Shown: positions 23,583 through 33,893 of the stretch, in pieces
Numbering within the stretch: position 1 is the first letter of the stretch
Layout: the number at the start of each line of letters is the position of its first letter
Assembly: GCA_004352715.1 (NCBI GenBank)
Contig: SCFE01000001.1
Coordinates: 1,784,569-1,848,568, forward strand
DNA: 64,000 bases
Source of the DNA: Hofstenia miamia
Lineage: Eukaryota > Xenacoelomorpha > Acoela
Direction: 5' to 3'
Translations under genes and position numbers: made by a program
The notes under the pieces: generated by a model
The model's database searches: none
What the model was told of the DNA's origin: nothing
Seen by the model: the letters and a program-made list of their open reading frames with translations, nothing else

Positions 23583-24454
23583 ATTCTAAATTTTTTTTTA
23601 AATGTTATATAACTACGATTAACAAAATAACGTTCATTTTTGAATATGCAAGAAAGACATTTGCTAAATACAACTGTAAATTACCACTAATTTCTATAAT
23701 TTATTTATTTCTTTCAAAAACTCTTTTCGATTAATATTGATTCATAAAGCTATTTGTTTATTATCTTCGGCTTACAATGTACTATTACAATGGTTAAAAA
23801 TTTATAATGACACTATGATACTACCACATAGTATAGCAGCTGAAAGTCTGTGAAGCATAAGTGCAGAAAATTGGTTACATTATTTAGATATCACATTAAG
23901 CAATCGATGAGATTGTGTTCAAAAATTTTTTCATCTGTAGATTAACAAGTCTTTATCATCTTGGAGTTCAGTGATTTAAATGCTAAATTATATTAATCTA
24001 TAATGAAAGTCTTGCCTGTTTCACTAAAAGTGTTAATTACAGATGTTTTGCATCTAGAAACAGTCAGCATGAATGCTCGGGTTCAGAGATTTTAATATTT
24101 TTTAGTGTTCTTTTTGTTTTAGACTTTCCATGATCAAGGCAATAATTTGAGTGATATTTTTATTTCGTCTATTACAACGTTTTCTCATATTCGCTTAATT
24201 TATAAAATATTTCACAAATACAAGCCAAACATTTTCATACCCTGTTAGTTATTTCCAAAGTTTATTTCCTGTTAAGTACAATTTTCCGACCTCGTTTTAA
24301 TTTCAGTAGTTACTCCACATTTTTGTAATTTTAAAATGTTCAAACTTTATTGTCAGCATGCTCCTTACATAATTGTAGCTAAGAAAAAGCAATATTAATT
24401 GAGTATTTAGGAAGTCAAAGTGCAATAAAGTTTATAGTCTTGTTTTCTGCACAG

Positions 24455-24525
24455 TTGCCAATGTATTGGTCTCAGTAGGAACGCGTATTTGCCTTCATTC
24501 GTTATCACCGTTAGCTATAGTAAAG
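24455..24525 (+). CDS. WDR43: WDR43/UTP5 exon 4 (WD blade)
   Basis: 71 nt between TGCACAG and GTATGG. It encodes ANVLVSVGTRICLHSLSPLA then IVK, which aligns without gaps to human [22 protein letters not shown]. If not spliced at GTATGG the frame continues VWELSIKRLCNSF, which also looks WD-like, so the donor choice is uncertain. The spliced version keeps phase with the next exon. Confidence 0.6.
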
Positions 24526-24599
24526 GTATGGGAGTTATCTATAAAACGTTTGTGCAACTCATTTAGCGTTTCAATGGAAAATTTTCGTCAAAGACACAG

Positions 24600-24664
24600 C
24601 TTATTTATCTGGATAAAGGATTCGTTTTATCTACGGATTCAAATGAAAAATCAATTTTCGTGTG
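24600..24664 (+). CDS. WDR43: WDR43/UTP5 exon 5 (WD blade strand)
   Basis: 65 nt between a GACACAG acceptor and a GTGTGT donor. It encodes LIYLDKGFVLSTDSNEKSIF then VW (the last codon is completed in the next exon). This corresponds to human GLYFLSGAVHDRLLNVW. The preceding intron would be 74 nt. About 25-30 residues present in human between this and exon 4 are absent, so this part of the propeller is either shortened or mis-modelled. Confidence 0.62.
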
Positions 24665-25061
24665 GTGTGTTTCTCAATTTATTACATATGCATGATTATT
24701 AACTATGTTAAAACTTATGAAACTTTGTCCACCTAATTTGCTCCAAGAACAATTAATTTCAATTTTGTGGTGAATTGCTTTGAAAAACAGAAATGTTTTG
24801 TCTCTTTCTCAATTCTAATAAAATCCTTTGCGGATTTATTGATTTTTGTTGAGAAAAAGTAATTAACTTGATTAACTGGGTATGAACATTGATAGAAACT
24901 TCTAAAACAATTGTTTTTTTGTGTGTAGTTTAAATAGGAACAGATCTTTGATATATTCACACATTAATAAATATTCAACTTTGTATATTATTAATGCTAT
25001 TCATTTGGTTTCGACGTAATTTTTATACAATTGTAGCTACACAATTTTTGAATTTATTTAG

Positions 25062-25223
25062 GAATTGTTCCGGTAAACATGAATCAAATAATTTACCTTC
25101 TTGTACATTGGCCCTGTTATCCAACTCATCTCATGTTTCACATCGTGTGCAAAATGAATACGTAATGATCTCAGTTGTTTATGAAAACGGCCGCTGTTCA
25201 CTTTTTACTTTCACTTTTGACAG
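25062..25223 (+). CDS. WDR43: WDR43/UTP5 exon 6 (last propeller blade)
   Basis: 162 nt between a TTATTTAG acceptor and a GTAACA donor. Its first G completes TGG (Trp) from the preceding exon, and it ends with AG, which the next exon completes to AGG (Arg). It encodes CTLALLSNSS..EYVMISVVYENGRCSLFTF, matching the human segment VYIDLTLSENKEEPVKLAVV..GQVHLFEH. An ~11.8-kb intron follows, containing four antisense genes, a MITE, a LINE, a Tc1 relic and a scaffold gap. Confidence 0.8.
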
Positions 25224-25656
25224 GTAACAATATCATATATTTTAATTTACAGCATTTGAGACTAGCAACTTTATATGTAGTAAATAATTTATCGATTTAT
25301 GATTTTCAATTTTTGAATTGAAGTTCTGTGTATTTTTTGTAAAATTCAGTAGAACTTCATGTTGATAATAGAAAACTGAAATTTTCAGAATAAATATGCA
25401 AGGGAAATAATATATTTCTTATCGTTCAATGCTTAACGTTCATCATGTTGATATATGTGAAATTTATCGATACAATGTGACTTCTGAAAAAATTCCTTGA
25501 CTAAAATATTGTGTTAAATTTTATCTATATTATGTACGAAGAAAAGTTTTGCATAACCTATTAGGATTTGGTTTTTTGATCTATTGAATAATTTTAAATT
25601 TAAATGTAAAATATTCATTTACATTTCACGTTGTATCTTTTTCGAAAATTTCTGGT

Positions 25657-25812
25657 TTAGCCCCTTAACGATCTAGCACGGAGATATCTTGATTTTTAAA
25701 AATATTTTTGGCCCTGCAACAACATATCTCATGACACGTTAGCATGCGTTTTAAATGATTAAATCAAGATATCTGGTGGTACTGAGGATTGTTAGAGCGT
25801 GCACGGGGCTAA
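25657..25812. mobile_element. Small MITE with TTAGCCCC termini
   Basis: 156 bp with perfect 8-bp ends TTAGCCCC (25657-25664) and GGGGCTAA (25805-25812). An imperfect palindrome extends inward, with GATATCTTGATT mirrored by AATCAAGATATC. It has no coding capacity. The superfamily is not determined because no clear target duplication is visible. It is located in the large WDR43 intron. Confidence 0.6.
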
Positions 25813-26943
25813 TTGACTCACAATACGAAGGAAATAGTCTGAATATATTTTCTTTTATTTAATTTTGAATGTGTATATTTAGAATGTTGAAGTAATTGTT
25901 TCTTGTTAATTTGATGTTTGCACTGTGATATCGTTTTTGGGTAAGATCGTTGGATTTGAACCCTTGTTTATTTTCCTAATGCATGTTTAACAGCATCCCC
26001 AATTATAATGTACATGAAATGGCGCGCTTTCTTGGCATTGGACTGATGTAATATATCGGATGCGATAAACTGTCAATGTAAATGACCTGCTCGGGCATCA
26101 TTTGTAATGCGCCTAACTGTTCATGAAGAATAGGAATTTTAATCAGAAAGATGACATTATTTTTCGAAACATCTGAGCTCTTTATTATTTGAGTGTACAC
26201 GCATGTATGTATTTGTAAAATAAATAATCGCTTCTGGTCGCATATTGGTTAACATTGTTTGAGCGTTAGGATTCTGATAGCTTCAAAAGTTACCCCTTCA
26301 TGTCTTATTATATCTATAACATATTTTTTCTTATGCAGTCATTTTGTTCTGGTTATGAGATGTTTCCATGTTTGAGAGACATTAATTCGGTTTACCGCTA
26401 AAGAAAAAACTATTCTATTATTTTCACCCTATCATCATAGATTGTTTTTATCTGAAAATGTCTGTTTTATTATAAGAAATTCATGAATAAATTATAATTT
26501 TGGTTTTAAAATTAGGTGATAATCTATATTTATTCCGTTCCTTTAATAGCAGGAGTTTGATTTATTTTATAAAAGTAATGTTTAAATTTGCAGAACTGAT
26601 TAGTTCGAGCACAATTTTTTTTCTCCACATGAAAGTAATTTTATAAATGTAATAATCTTCATATTATTGTTTAAATTGAATAAAATTTTGTTTTATAGGT
26701 TTTCAGTTTTCAATCCGAATATTTAATAGTTCTTGTTCAACGTCTACAATTCCAATGTTCACTGTTATTTTTCAAAAGGCATTCATATTCTGTAATCATT
26801 AATAACACTGAAGGGATAAGCGCCATACAACCATTTTATTGCGTTTTGAAAACTATAATCTTGTTTCGTTTTCTATAATCTTTGGAATTATACGTTCTAA
26901 TCGGTTTAGAGCAAGATTTTTTTATGAAGATAATTAATATTAT

Positions 26944-27267
26944 TTATTTACCTTCATATACTAAAGCACTGTAATATTTTTCAACAAACTTATCGACCAA
27001 TTTGTGGTGTTCAGCGGCGAAGGAGTTTCTAAAGTTTTCATTTGCTTTGCGTGGTAGTATCAATTTGTATTTCTTCACCAATTCAACAAACTTATTAAAG
27101 TCGTCTTCACTTCCATTTATCGCAGCGATTTCGTGATTTTCTAGTTTTTTCATCTCCCCTTCTGGCATGGCTTGTATGTTATTTGTTAGTGGCTCAATGT
27201 CTTCCTGGTGGTCTTTAAACCATTTAGCATTCGCCTGATTGTAGTCCTCTGCAGTGATTTCAACCAT
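26944..27267 (-). CDS. Nested small helical protein, family copy A
   Basis: A 107-residue intronless gene on the minus strand, antisense inside WDR43 intron 6. The protein is charged, without cysteine, signal peptide or membrane segment. It is predicted by eye to be almost all helix: AEDYNQANAKWFKDHQED, then a hinge, then a core HEIAAINGSEDDFNKFVELV-KKYKLILPRK, then a C-terminal amphipathic segment ending KYYSALVYEGK. I do not recognise the family. Copies B, C, D (33.9 kb) and E (44.3 kb) share the same architecture. Against B, the 17-codon core HEIAAINGSE(D/E)DFNKF region has at least six synonymous differences and almost no amino-acid change, indicating selection on the protein. The start is the only ATG compatible with the paralogues. 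A shared promoter block lies 84 bp upstream. Confidence 0.82.
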   Translation of the reverse strand: MVEITAEDYNQANAKWFKDHQEDIEPLTNNIQAMPEGEMKKLENHEIAAINGSEDDFNKFVELVKKYKLILPRKANENFRNSFAAEHHKLVDKFVEKYYSALVYEGK

Positions 27268-27324
27268 TATATTAAGTGAGCGCTTAAGATTGAATTTACT
27301 AGATTTGTTGAATGCAGTGCAATT

Positions 27325-27400
27325 TAGTGTGTTTATAATGACCTAATGCTAACAATAATGCTATTGGTTCGTTTGCTGTCAATAGCACTTCTTATTTACT
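27325..27400 (-). promoter_or_regulatory. Conserved promoter of copy A
   Basis: A 50-bp block (27351-27400) is about 90% identical to 30275-30324 upstream of copy B, at almost the same distance from the ATG (84 vs 82 bp). Between block and gene, on the minus strand, both carry an AT-rich TATAAACACTAAATTG-like core followed by CTGCATTCAACAAA, consistent with TATA and start-site elements. The minus-strand core of the block includes GACAGCAAACG. Confidence 0.6.
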
Positions 27401-28639
27401 TTTATTATTTTTAACTTTCGCCAAGAGCAATTAGATTAACAGCGCATCGAAGCAATACAAGTGTAAGAATATAGTCCACATATATAGTATGAAAATGATG
27501 TTGTTTTTTTAATTTCTATTATACCGAACAATGAAAATTATTCCCTGATAAATTCATACGTGTTGCTGCATTACGTACCATTTGTGTGCAGGATATTGTT
27601 TAATCTGGATCTTTATATTTCTATAAAATATTTAAAGTAAGCTTATTTATTGGTTTACAATGTTTTGGTTTTCACTCTTTTTTTTCTAAATGGTTCATGC
27701 TTTCATGATTTTTGTTGAGCTGCTTCAAGATATATTTTGCATTAATAATACTATTAGAATTTTTCATGTTCGGTTATTAATCGGCTAGACACTGTTTGCT
27801 TACAAAACCTAAATCCTTTTAGTTTAGTGTGTAAAGACCACAAAATTAAAAATTTGTAAAGGAAATATGTGTAGTTACATTGTATTCAAAATATATTTAC
27901 TGTTTCTCTAGAACGACTTAAAACGAGCAACAGCACTTTTGAAAGCGTTTTTGTTTATAGGCATTTTATCCTCTATTATTAATATAATTAATGCAATAAT
28001 GAAATAGAAGTCGTCTACAAATTATTGTTGCATAAATATTTCCCTTCAGCATAAAATCCAGTTAAAATATATCTCGGCTAAAATTTTAATTCTTGCTCCA
28101 GTTCAAGTAAGAAATTTCCTTTTTCGGTTCCAGTTTTGTTTCACAGACACTACAAGCCCACATGAATGCATATCAGAAATGCAACCAGTCAATTTCAATT
28201 CAGTCTTCTGATTATTGTGATTAACATTAATGAAATGTTAATAGTGAGAACAACTAAATTTAAATAATCATTTATAAGGTTCCACTTGATGCTCACCAAA
28301 TCAACATCATAATATATTATTTGCTACTAGCGTTTGAACGTTTAAAATTGATATTATGGATCGAGACGCATTTTATGGATACATAAAAAATAATCGTTTT
28401 TGTGTTTGATGTATTAACATTATATTTTCATTCATATTTTAGGGTAACCCTCAAAATAAATGTATTTCATTTTCAGTTCTAGTACGACACATATTTTTCC
28501 AACTCCAGTTTTGGTACACTTTCAGTTCCAGTTCGGAACAATACTGCCAACATAAATTAACTACGTGTATTTGCAAGAAAATAACGGTACATAAGAGTCA
28601 AAGCAAATTTATTGCTGTAAATAAATGACAGTAAAAAAG

Positions 28640-29140
28640 CTAAAAACTACAAATACATGTATTTACAAAATAATAATAAACTATATATAGAATAAATGTG
28701 TGTGTGTCTATGTGCGTGGCGAGCTAAGTGTAAAAAACCAGTAAATGTGTTTAGCATATTTGTGTCTCCGATTGTAAAAGTGCAAATTTTAATTTTTTTC
28801 TAAATTTTTTGTAATTTTTTTCTACTCTAGTCTCATTATCTAAATCATTCCAAATATTAGAGGCTGCTCGATGAAAACTAGGATATGAAATACTGCTACA
28901 AATAAACTTATGTGATCGAGGATTTACTTTTAAGTAATTATCAATAAAAGAAATTGATTGTCGGCCATATTTATACTTAAATAAAATTGAAGCTGCATGG
29001 AATTGTACTTGATATAGTGGGGATAATATATTATACTTTCGTCTGTATTCACTAACATGGTCATGCTTACGTGCAAAATTTAATGTTTTTAATGCCCAAT
29101 TAAAAGTTTTTGATAATAAATAATAAATGCTTTAGTGGAT
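28640..29140 (-). mobile_element. LINE 3' fragment, C-terminus of RT
   Basis: The minus strand encodes a LINE C-terminal tail: YGRQSISFIDNYLKVNPRSH, then SNIWNDLDNETRVEKNYKKF and a stop near 28750. The xxxxWNxLDxxxR...F+xxLK pattern is typical of the last RT segment of jockey/CR1 clades. It is strongly 5'-truncated, with no palm domain. It is located between nested copies A and B, within WDR43 intron 6. Confidence 0.7.
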
Positions 29141-29872
29141 GCACAGATATTTGTGAAGAACTTCATGCATAATAGGCTATTTCAAATTCAGTTTTAGATA
29201 TGAACACTTATTTTTACATACGCCTAGATGTCACTTCTTAAATTCTCCTCTCTTAAGATGGTTTTGGAACAATACACAATAATTGTCAATCACCAACTAC
29301 AGTTAAAACTTTGCTTGTCTAACATTTATTACAAAAGTTTCTATTGTTTTCACTACTTTTTATGCCAATTTTACTATTAAATTTGACAGGTGACGTCCTA
29401 ATTACGAGCAAAACGTTAATGTTTTTGGATCATTGATACAATGCGCTGTAATTGTGTTCTATATTTGACTTATTCGATTAATTATTCCATTGCATATGCA
29501 ATAGAAATAGATGCTGTATTGGTTATTTCAATGCATTGTTTTACCACATACTTTGCTAAATTCACTTAATCGAAAAATGCGGTAATTTTTTATAAGAATT
29601 GGGTTTTTTATTGGTAATTTACAATGTCAGGTTTAGTAGCATCTTTTGTTATTCATATTTTTATAAATATTTACAACAAGGCATTTTTTCGCTTCAAATG
29701 CTGTGTTTGTTTACACTCTATGCAATTTACGTAAGGAAATTCCGATTGTTCGGCTAAATAATACTAGCATTTAAGAATACATAAGGAATTGTATATATGT
29801 AGTAAAATTTTATTTACTGAAAAGATTATTTGTGTTTCGATACAATACATCTAAGTAAATGTTATTTATTTT

Positions 29873-30193
29873 TTAACCTTCATAAACTAAGGCATTGTAG
29901 TATTTTTCTACAAACTTATCTAGTAAAGGGTGATGTTCAGGAGCGAAGCAGTTTCTGAAGTTTTCATTGGCTTTGCGGGGTAGTATAAGTTTGTATTTCT
30001 TTACCAATTCAACAAACTTGTTGAAGTCCTCTTCGCTTCCATTAATCGCAGCAATTTCATGATCTTCTACTTTTTTAAGCGCCCCTTTCGGCATGGCTTC
30101 TATGTTCTTTTTGAGTGGTTCAATGTCTTCGGGATAGTCTCTAAACCATATGACATTCGCTTGACTGTGATGCTCCGCTGTGATAGCAACCAT
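29873..30193 (-). CDS. Nested small helical protein, family copy B
   Basis: A 106-residue intronless minus-strand gene inside WDR43 intron 6, about 2.6 kb from copy A. It is about 80% identical to A overall and nearly identical in the core from HEIAAINGSEEDFNKFVELV through KKYKLILPRKANENFRN. It has a single Cys, no signal peptide and no membrane segment. Differences cluster in the N-terminal helix (HHSQANVIWFRDYPED) and at the extreme C-terminus. The upstream region is conserved with A, so the duplication unit included the promoter. Function unknown. It appears intact and probably expressed. Confidence 0.82.
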   Translation of the reverse strand: MVAITAEHHSQANVIWFRDYPEDIEPLKKNIEAMPKGALKKVEDHEIAAINGSEEDFNKFVELVKKYKLILPRKANENFRNCFAPEHHPLLDKFVEKYYNALVYEG

Positions 30194-30247
30194 TTCGTTT
30201 AATTAGCGTTTAAATATAAAACTTTGCGGTTTGTTGAATGCAGTTCA

Positions 30248-30324
30248 ATTTAGTGTTTATTATGAACAAATCTTAACAATAACGCTATTGGTGCGTTTGC
30301 TGTCATTAGCACTTCTTGTTTACT
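30248..30324 (-). promoter_or_regulatory. Conserved promoter of copy B
   Basis: Counterpart of the copy A promoter: the 50-bp block 30275-30324 plus an AATAAACACTAAATTG core and the CTGCATTCAACAAA motif. Spacing to the ATG is preserved within 2 bp, although the DNA between the motif and the ATG has diverged. This argues for functional constraint and not simply recent duplication. Confidence 0.6.
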
Positions 30325-30650
30325 GTATCATTTTTAAATTTCACATATCTCATGATTTGTTTTTTAATTTATATTCTCAGTTCTGAATCTGTATTTTGCA
30401 AGTATTGAGGGGTATCATTTCTAAGGTTAGTGAAATACTGGAGCGCTCGATCGTGTGTGTGCGTGTGTGTGTGCATTTCAAATTTCAAATCTTGACATTT
30501 TGTAAGCTATCAGCACTAAAGTTATCATGTGAAATTAGAGCGCTGAAATTAATTTGTATCAAAATCAAGTACGAAAAAAGTTGTTCATTAATCCATACTT
30601 TTCTTAAAAAGGCAAACACTGCTGTTAATTGGTGTGAATTGTGCCGTTAA

Positions 30651-31732
30651 TGGGAAATGGAATTTCAAATTTTTTCGTGTTGGAGATAAAATGATGCCTC
30701 AATTTTCAATCTCTTCGAATTATGCCACTCATTGCTAAGATGTTTTTCCCTCGTTGCACTTACTCAGGCTTTTTTTAATTAACAATTTTATAAAATTTTC
30801 AGGTTCTATTTTTGCAGTTTAACAAAGGAAATTTACATTTGGTTTGAAATCATTTCTTTTTTTGCTCATAATTAATAATTTCAAAGAATTCCATTCATAT
30901 TTCATATATAAATATAGTAAATTTTTAAGAAGTTTTTTTCAGGTATTTTAAATTGGTATTCCTGGCCTTGTCCACCATCCTAGCTATATAGCATAGCGTT
31001 GTTCAATTATTCAGTTTAAGTCTGTAATTATGCTAATAGATAGTACGGAGTTATGCATTGCGCAATCCCTACTGGTCACAGAGCATACTTAAAATTAACA
31101 TTACTCACAGAGTTAGCAGCAAATAGACTAAGTATTGTCCTTGTCAACTGTTTGGAATATCACTCCTTTCTAAAAAATATATATTTCCTACAAGACGCTG
31201 GGGGTGTATCAGAGAACCTATGTTTATAATTTTTCCAGTTAGAACATTTATCAATTTATTGATTTTAATTGTTTATTATTTCTGAGTTTCTAGATATTTG
31301 TATATTCCAAAAAAGCGTTTACTCACATAATTCACATTTCTATATGGTTACTGGAGTGTTTCAAATGAATGAATTATCAACTTCTGAATGATAGTATCAT
31401 TTTAATTGCTATTGATGAAACTAACTGATATTTTTAACAAACGTTTTACTGCAAAATCCTTGCTCATTTCCTAACAGTAATTAGTTTTCCTTTTCCGAAT
31501 TATAATTTACTAATTATTTCAATTCAATAACATTCCGTGTGCTATTGTAACTGAATTCCATTTCTTCAAATGACATATTTCACCTGAGTATTTCCATTCC
31601 TTATTTGCATTGCGTCGCAAGACCATGTGTATTAGTTATACGTTGTAATTCCTTTCATTTCTTTTTTTATAAAATTGGTGATATAACAGTGGAACGAATA
31701 ATATATTTATATTATCTACATTACATACGAAT
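30651..31732. other. Intronic spacer, no gene recognised
   Basis: AT-rich spacer between nested copies B and C inside WDR43 intron 6. No element termini or coding exons were seen. Confidence 0.4.
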
Positions 31733-32003
31733 TCATGTAGAATATTCGGATGCTACGGCGTTGTAGTATTTGTCCAGAAAGTTCTCGTATATTTGACGGA
31801 ATTCAGGAGCCAATAAGCTCCTAAAGTTTATTGAAGTCCTCTTCGCTTCCATTTATTGCAGCGATTTCGTGATCTTCGATTATTAAAAGTAACCCTTTCG
31901 GCAGGACTTCTAAATTTTTATCGAGCAGCCCCATGTCCTCTGGGTAGTCTTTAAGCCATTTATCATTCGCTTTATTGAACTCCTCTCTGGTAAGAACAAC
32001 CAT
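31733..32003 (-). pseudogene. Nested small helical protein, family copy C (frameshifted by deletion)
   Basis: It starts at the ATG at 32003 with MVVLTREEFNKANDKWLKDY and runs in frame to HEIAAINGSEEDFNKL before a TAG near 31830. In the other frame the family C-terminus resumes immediately (NFRSLLAPEFRQIYENFLDK, ending SEYST-stop at 31733). Compared with A, B and D, the 18 codons of the FVELVKKYKLILPRKAN segment are missing, plus two bases (about 56 bp). The breakpoint sits at an AAACTTT motif, which fits a microhomology-mediated deletion. Everything outside the deletion is well preserved, so inactivation seems recent. A longer frame starting further up (32138) is not supported by the paralogues. 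Confidence 0.78.
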
Positions 32004-32088
32004 TTTATTAGTAAACAGCCCTTGCAATTCAATCCACGACTTTGGTTTAATGTTGATTAATAGCTTGTTTATATTTACAAAGGTCAAA

Positions 32089-32125
32089 CTATGTTCTTGG
32101 TGCGTTTGCTGTCCGTAATGCATTT
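32089..32125 (-). promoter_or_regulatory. Remnant of the family promoter block at copy C
   Basis: CTATGTTCTTGGTGCGTTTG continuing into CTGTCCGTAATGCA matches the A/B block CTATTGGT(T/G)CGTTTGCTGTC. It lies 86 bp above the copy C ATG, the same spacing as in A and B. The rest of the promoter has diverged. Confidence 0.5.
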
Positions 32126-32189
32126 TACCATTCACCAAGGACGACTGTAATAATACAACATCAAATGAATGTAATAGTGTAAAAGTTAT

Positions 32190-33893
32190 GTAGACTTACA
32201 AATATATGGTATGGAAAGGATTATATTTTGTAGTTACTATTACACCAAACATTAAAAATCATTCGTTGGTTATTTCAAGGGTCTAAAAACTAAGGAATTG
32301 ACAATTATACAGTAGCCAATTTCAGTGTGTATTACCTTATTAAAAATATATGAATAATAAAATTTAATTGAATGATACTGTTTCATATTGCTTTTGATTG
32401 CATTTCTAATAGTTTTATTTTATTCGAAATTGAAATAAATCTAAGTTTTTGTTTGTCTAGCTTATGATTTGCAATCTGTATGTAAATAATGAGAAGGCCA
32501 ACCCCTGCAGGACTAATGAGAGAAAAATATTACAACAAAATTACATCCGTTGACAACTTCGTCCAGTATGTTATCTAAAAAATGTAGCATTTGAATGAGC
32601 AATAAGTCAACAACCATTTGAGTTGTGACGCCCTCGAAAAATGTTTGATTTCAAATGAAATTTCTCAGAAGCTTTCTCAGCTCAGGAGGAAGGGACATCT
32701 CAGTCGTGTTCAAATTAGAGACCAAAAGCGGTTTAAAATTTTTGAATATATTTAAAAATTGACACAAAACATGCATTTAATCATTTGTTTCTAAAAAATT
32801 TTGTTTTCCTGAGAATTTTGTGATTTAACCAATCACAATCAATTCTGAAAGCCTGAAGTGGACGTTTCACCATGTACCTCTTAAACTATTGAAGGTGTAC
32901 ATCGAATCTTCGATATCAAATTTATTGGAATACTTTCATTTAACACCAAAATGTGGTTAACAAAAAATAGACCAAGTTTAGTAGATTTTTGTAATTCTAG
33001 CAGTTTAAGACCCCTTTCCAGTAAAAAAACGTCTCAATTTAATTATTTAAACAATGCTTCCAATAAAAGAGTTGTTTACTAGTTTTGTCTATGAGTTGAG
33101 CAATCTTGCATGAAAGCACCATTTTAAGCTACGATATATTTTGCAAACAGTTCTAATTCGTGAAATATTTCAACTTTTACTATTTGTACATAGGGATGGA
33201 AGTGAGACAGTTTGACCTATCATAAGTATTTATTCATGGCCAACGAACAGAGTTGGAAGCTTGCCTCGCCTGTTTAGCGATGGTGATTTTTACGGGGAAT
33301 ACCCAAGGCAATATTTATTCTAGTAAGAGTATTCTTACAGCAAAATAGAATCGATCGCAAATTCAAGTAATATTCTAATAGTAAAACACTGTAAAGGTCA
33401 TTTTTGAGCTACTTGTTCAATTCAATTCACAAATTGAAACTGCTTTCACAAAAAATACATGTATGTTTGACACTTATGCCATACATATATTTTTTCAAAA
33501 ATTTTTCCCGAAAGGTTCGCCTCTCCTGCCCGCAAAGTGTCATCCAGTTTCAAGCTCTGCAAAATGGGACAATGGCGCTTTCTACTTTAGAAACTTTCGA
33601 TAAAAGGGTTATTCTAGTTTCAAAAATACATATTTTTAAAGTTGTATTAACTGCTAGGAATATAATGGTTATAGAATGAGCCGTAATCATCATTACGTTT
33701 AATTTTTTAAAATTATATAAATACATAGATATAGTCACATAACGTACCCATTGCATTCATGATATTGTTTCATGTTGATTTTCATAATTCTAGTATTAAC
33801 TATTCAAGACTTAAAGTAGAACGCTTATTTCGTGTATTATTGAATATGATGTAAAAATAATAAGTATAAACTCTTTTTACTCGACTGACGAAT
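32190..33893. other. Intronic spacer, no gene recognised
   Basis: Spacer between nested copies C and D. A 91-codon plus-strand frame at 33404-33679 has no motif, and its antisense frame overlaps it. Both look like chance frames. Confidence 0.4.

Noticed and set aside
23740-23910. Open frame reading KAICLLSSAYNVLLQWLKIY as a further WDR43 exon
   Set aside because: Phase does not fit the exon 3 to 4 join, it contains a TGA, and exon 3b at 23529 matches the orthologue better.
32004-32138. N-terminal extension of nested copy C
   Set aside because: The paralogues all start at the MV(V/E/A) equivalent at 32003; the extension overlaps the promoter region.
33404-33756. Overlapping plus and minus frames (91 and 68 codons)
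   Set aside because: No motifs, mutually antisense, and no splice context; chance frames in AT-rich intron.
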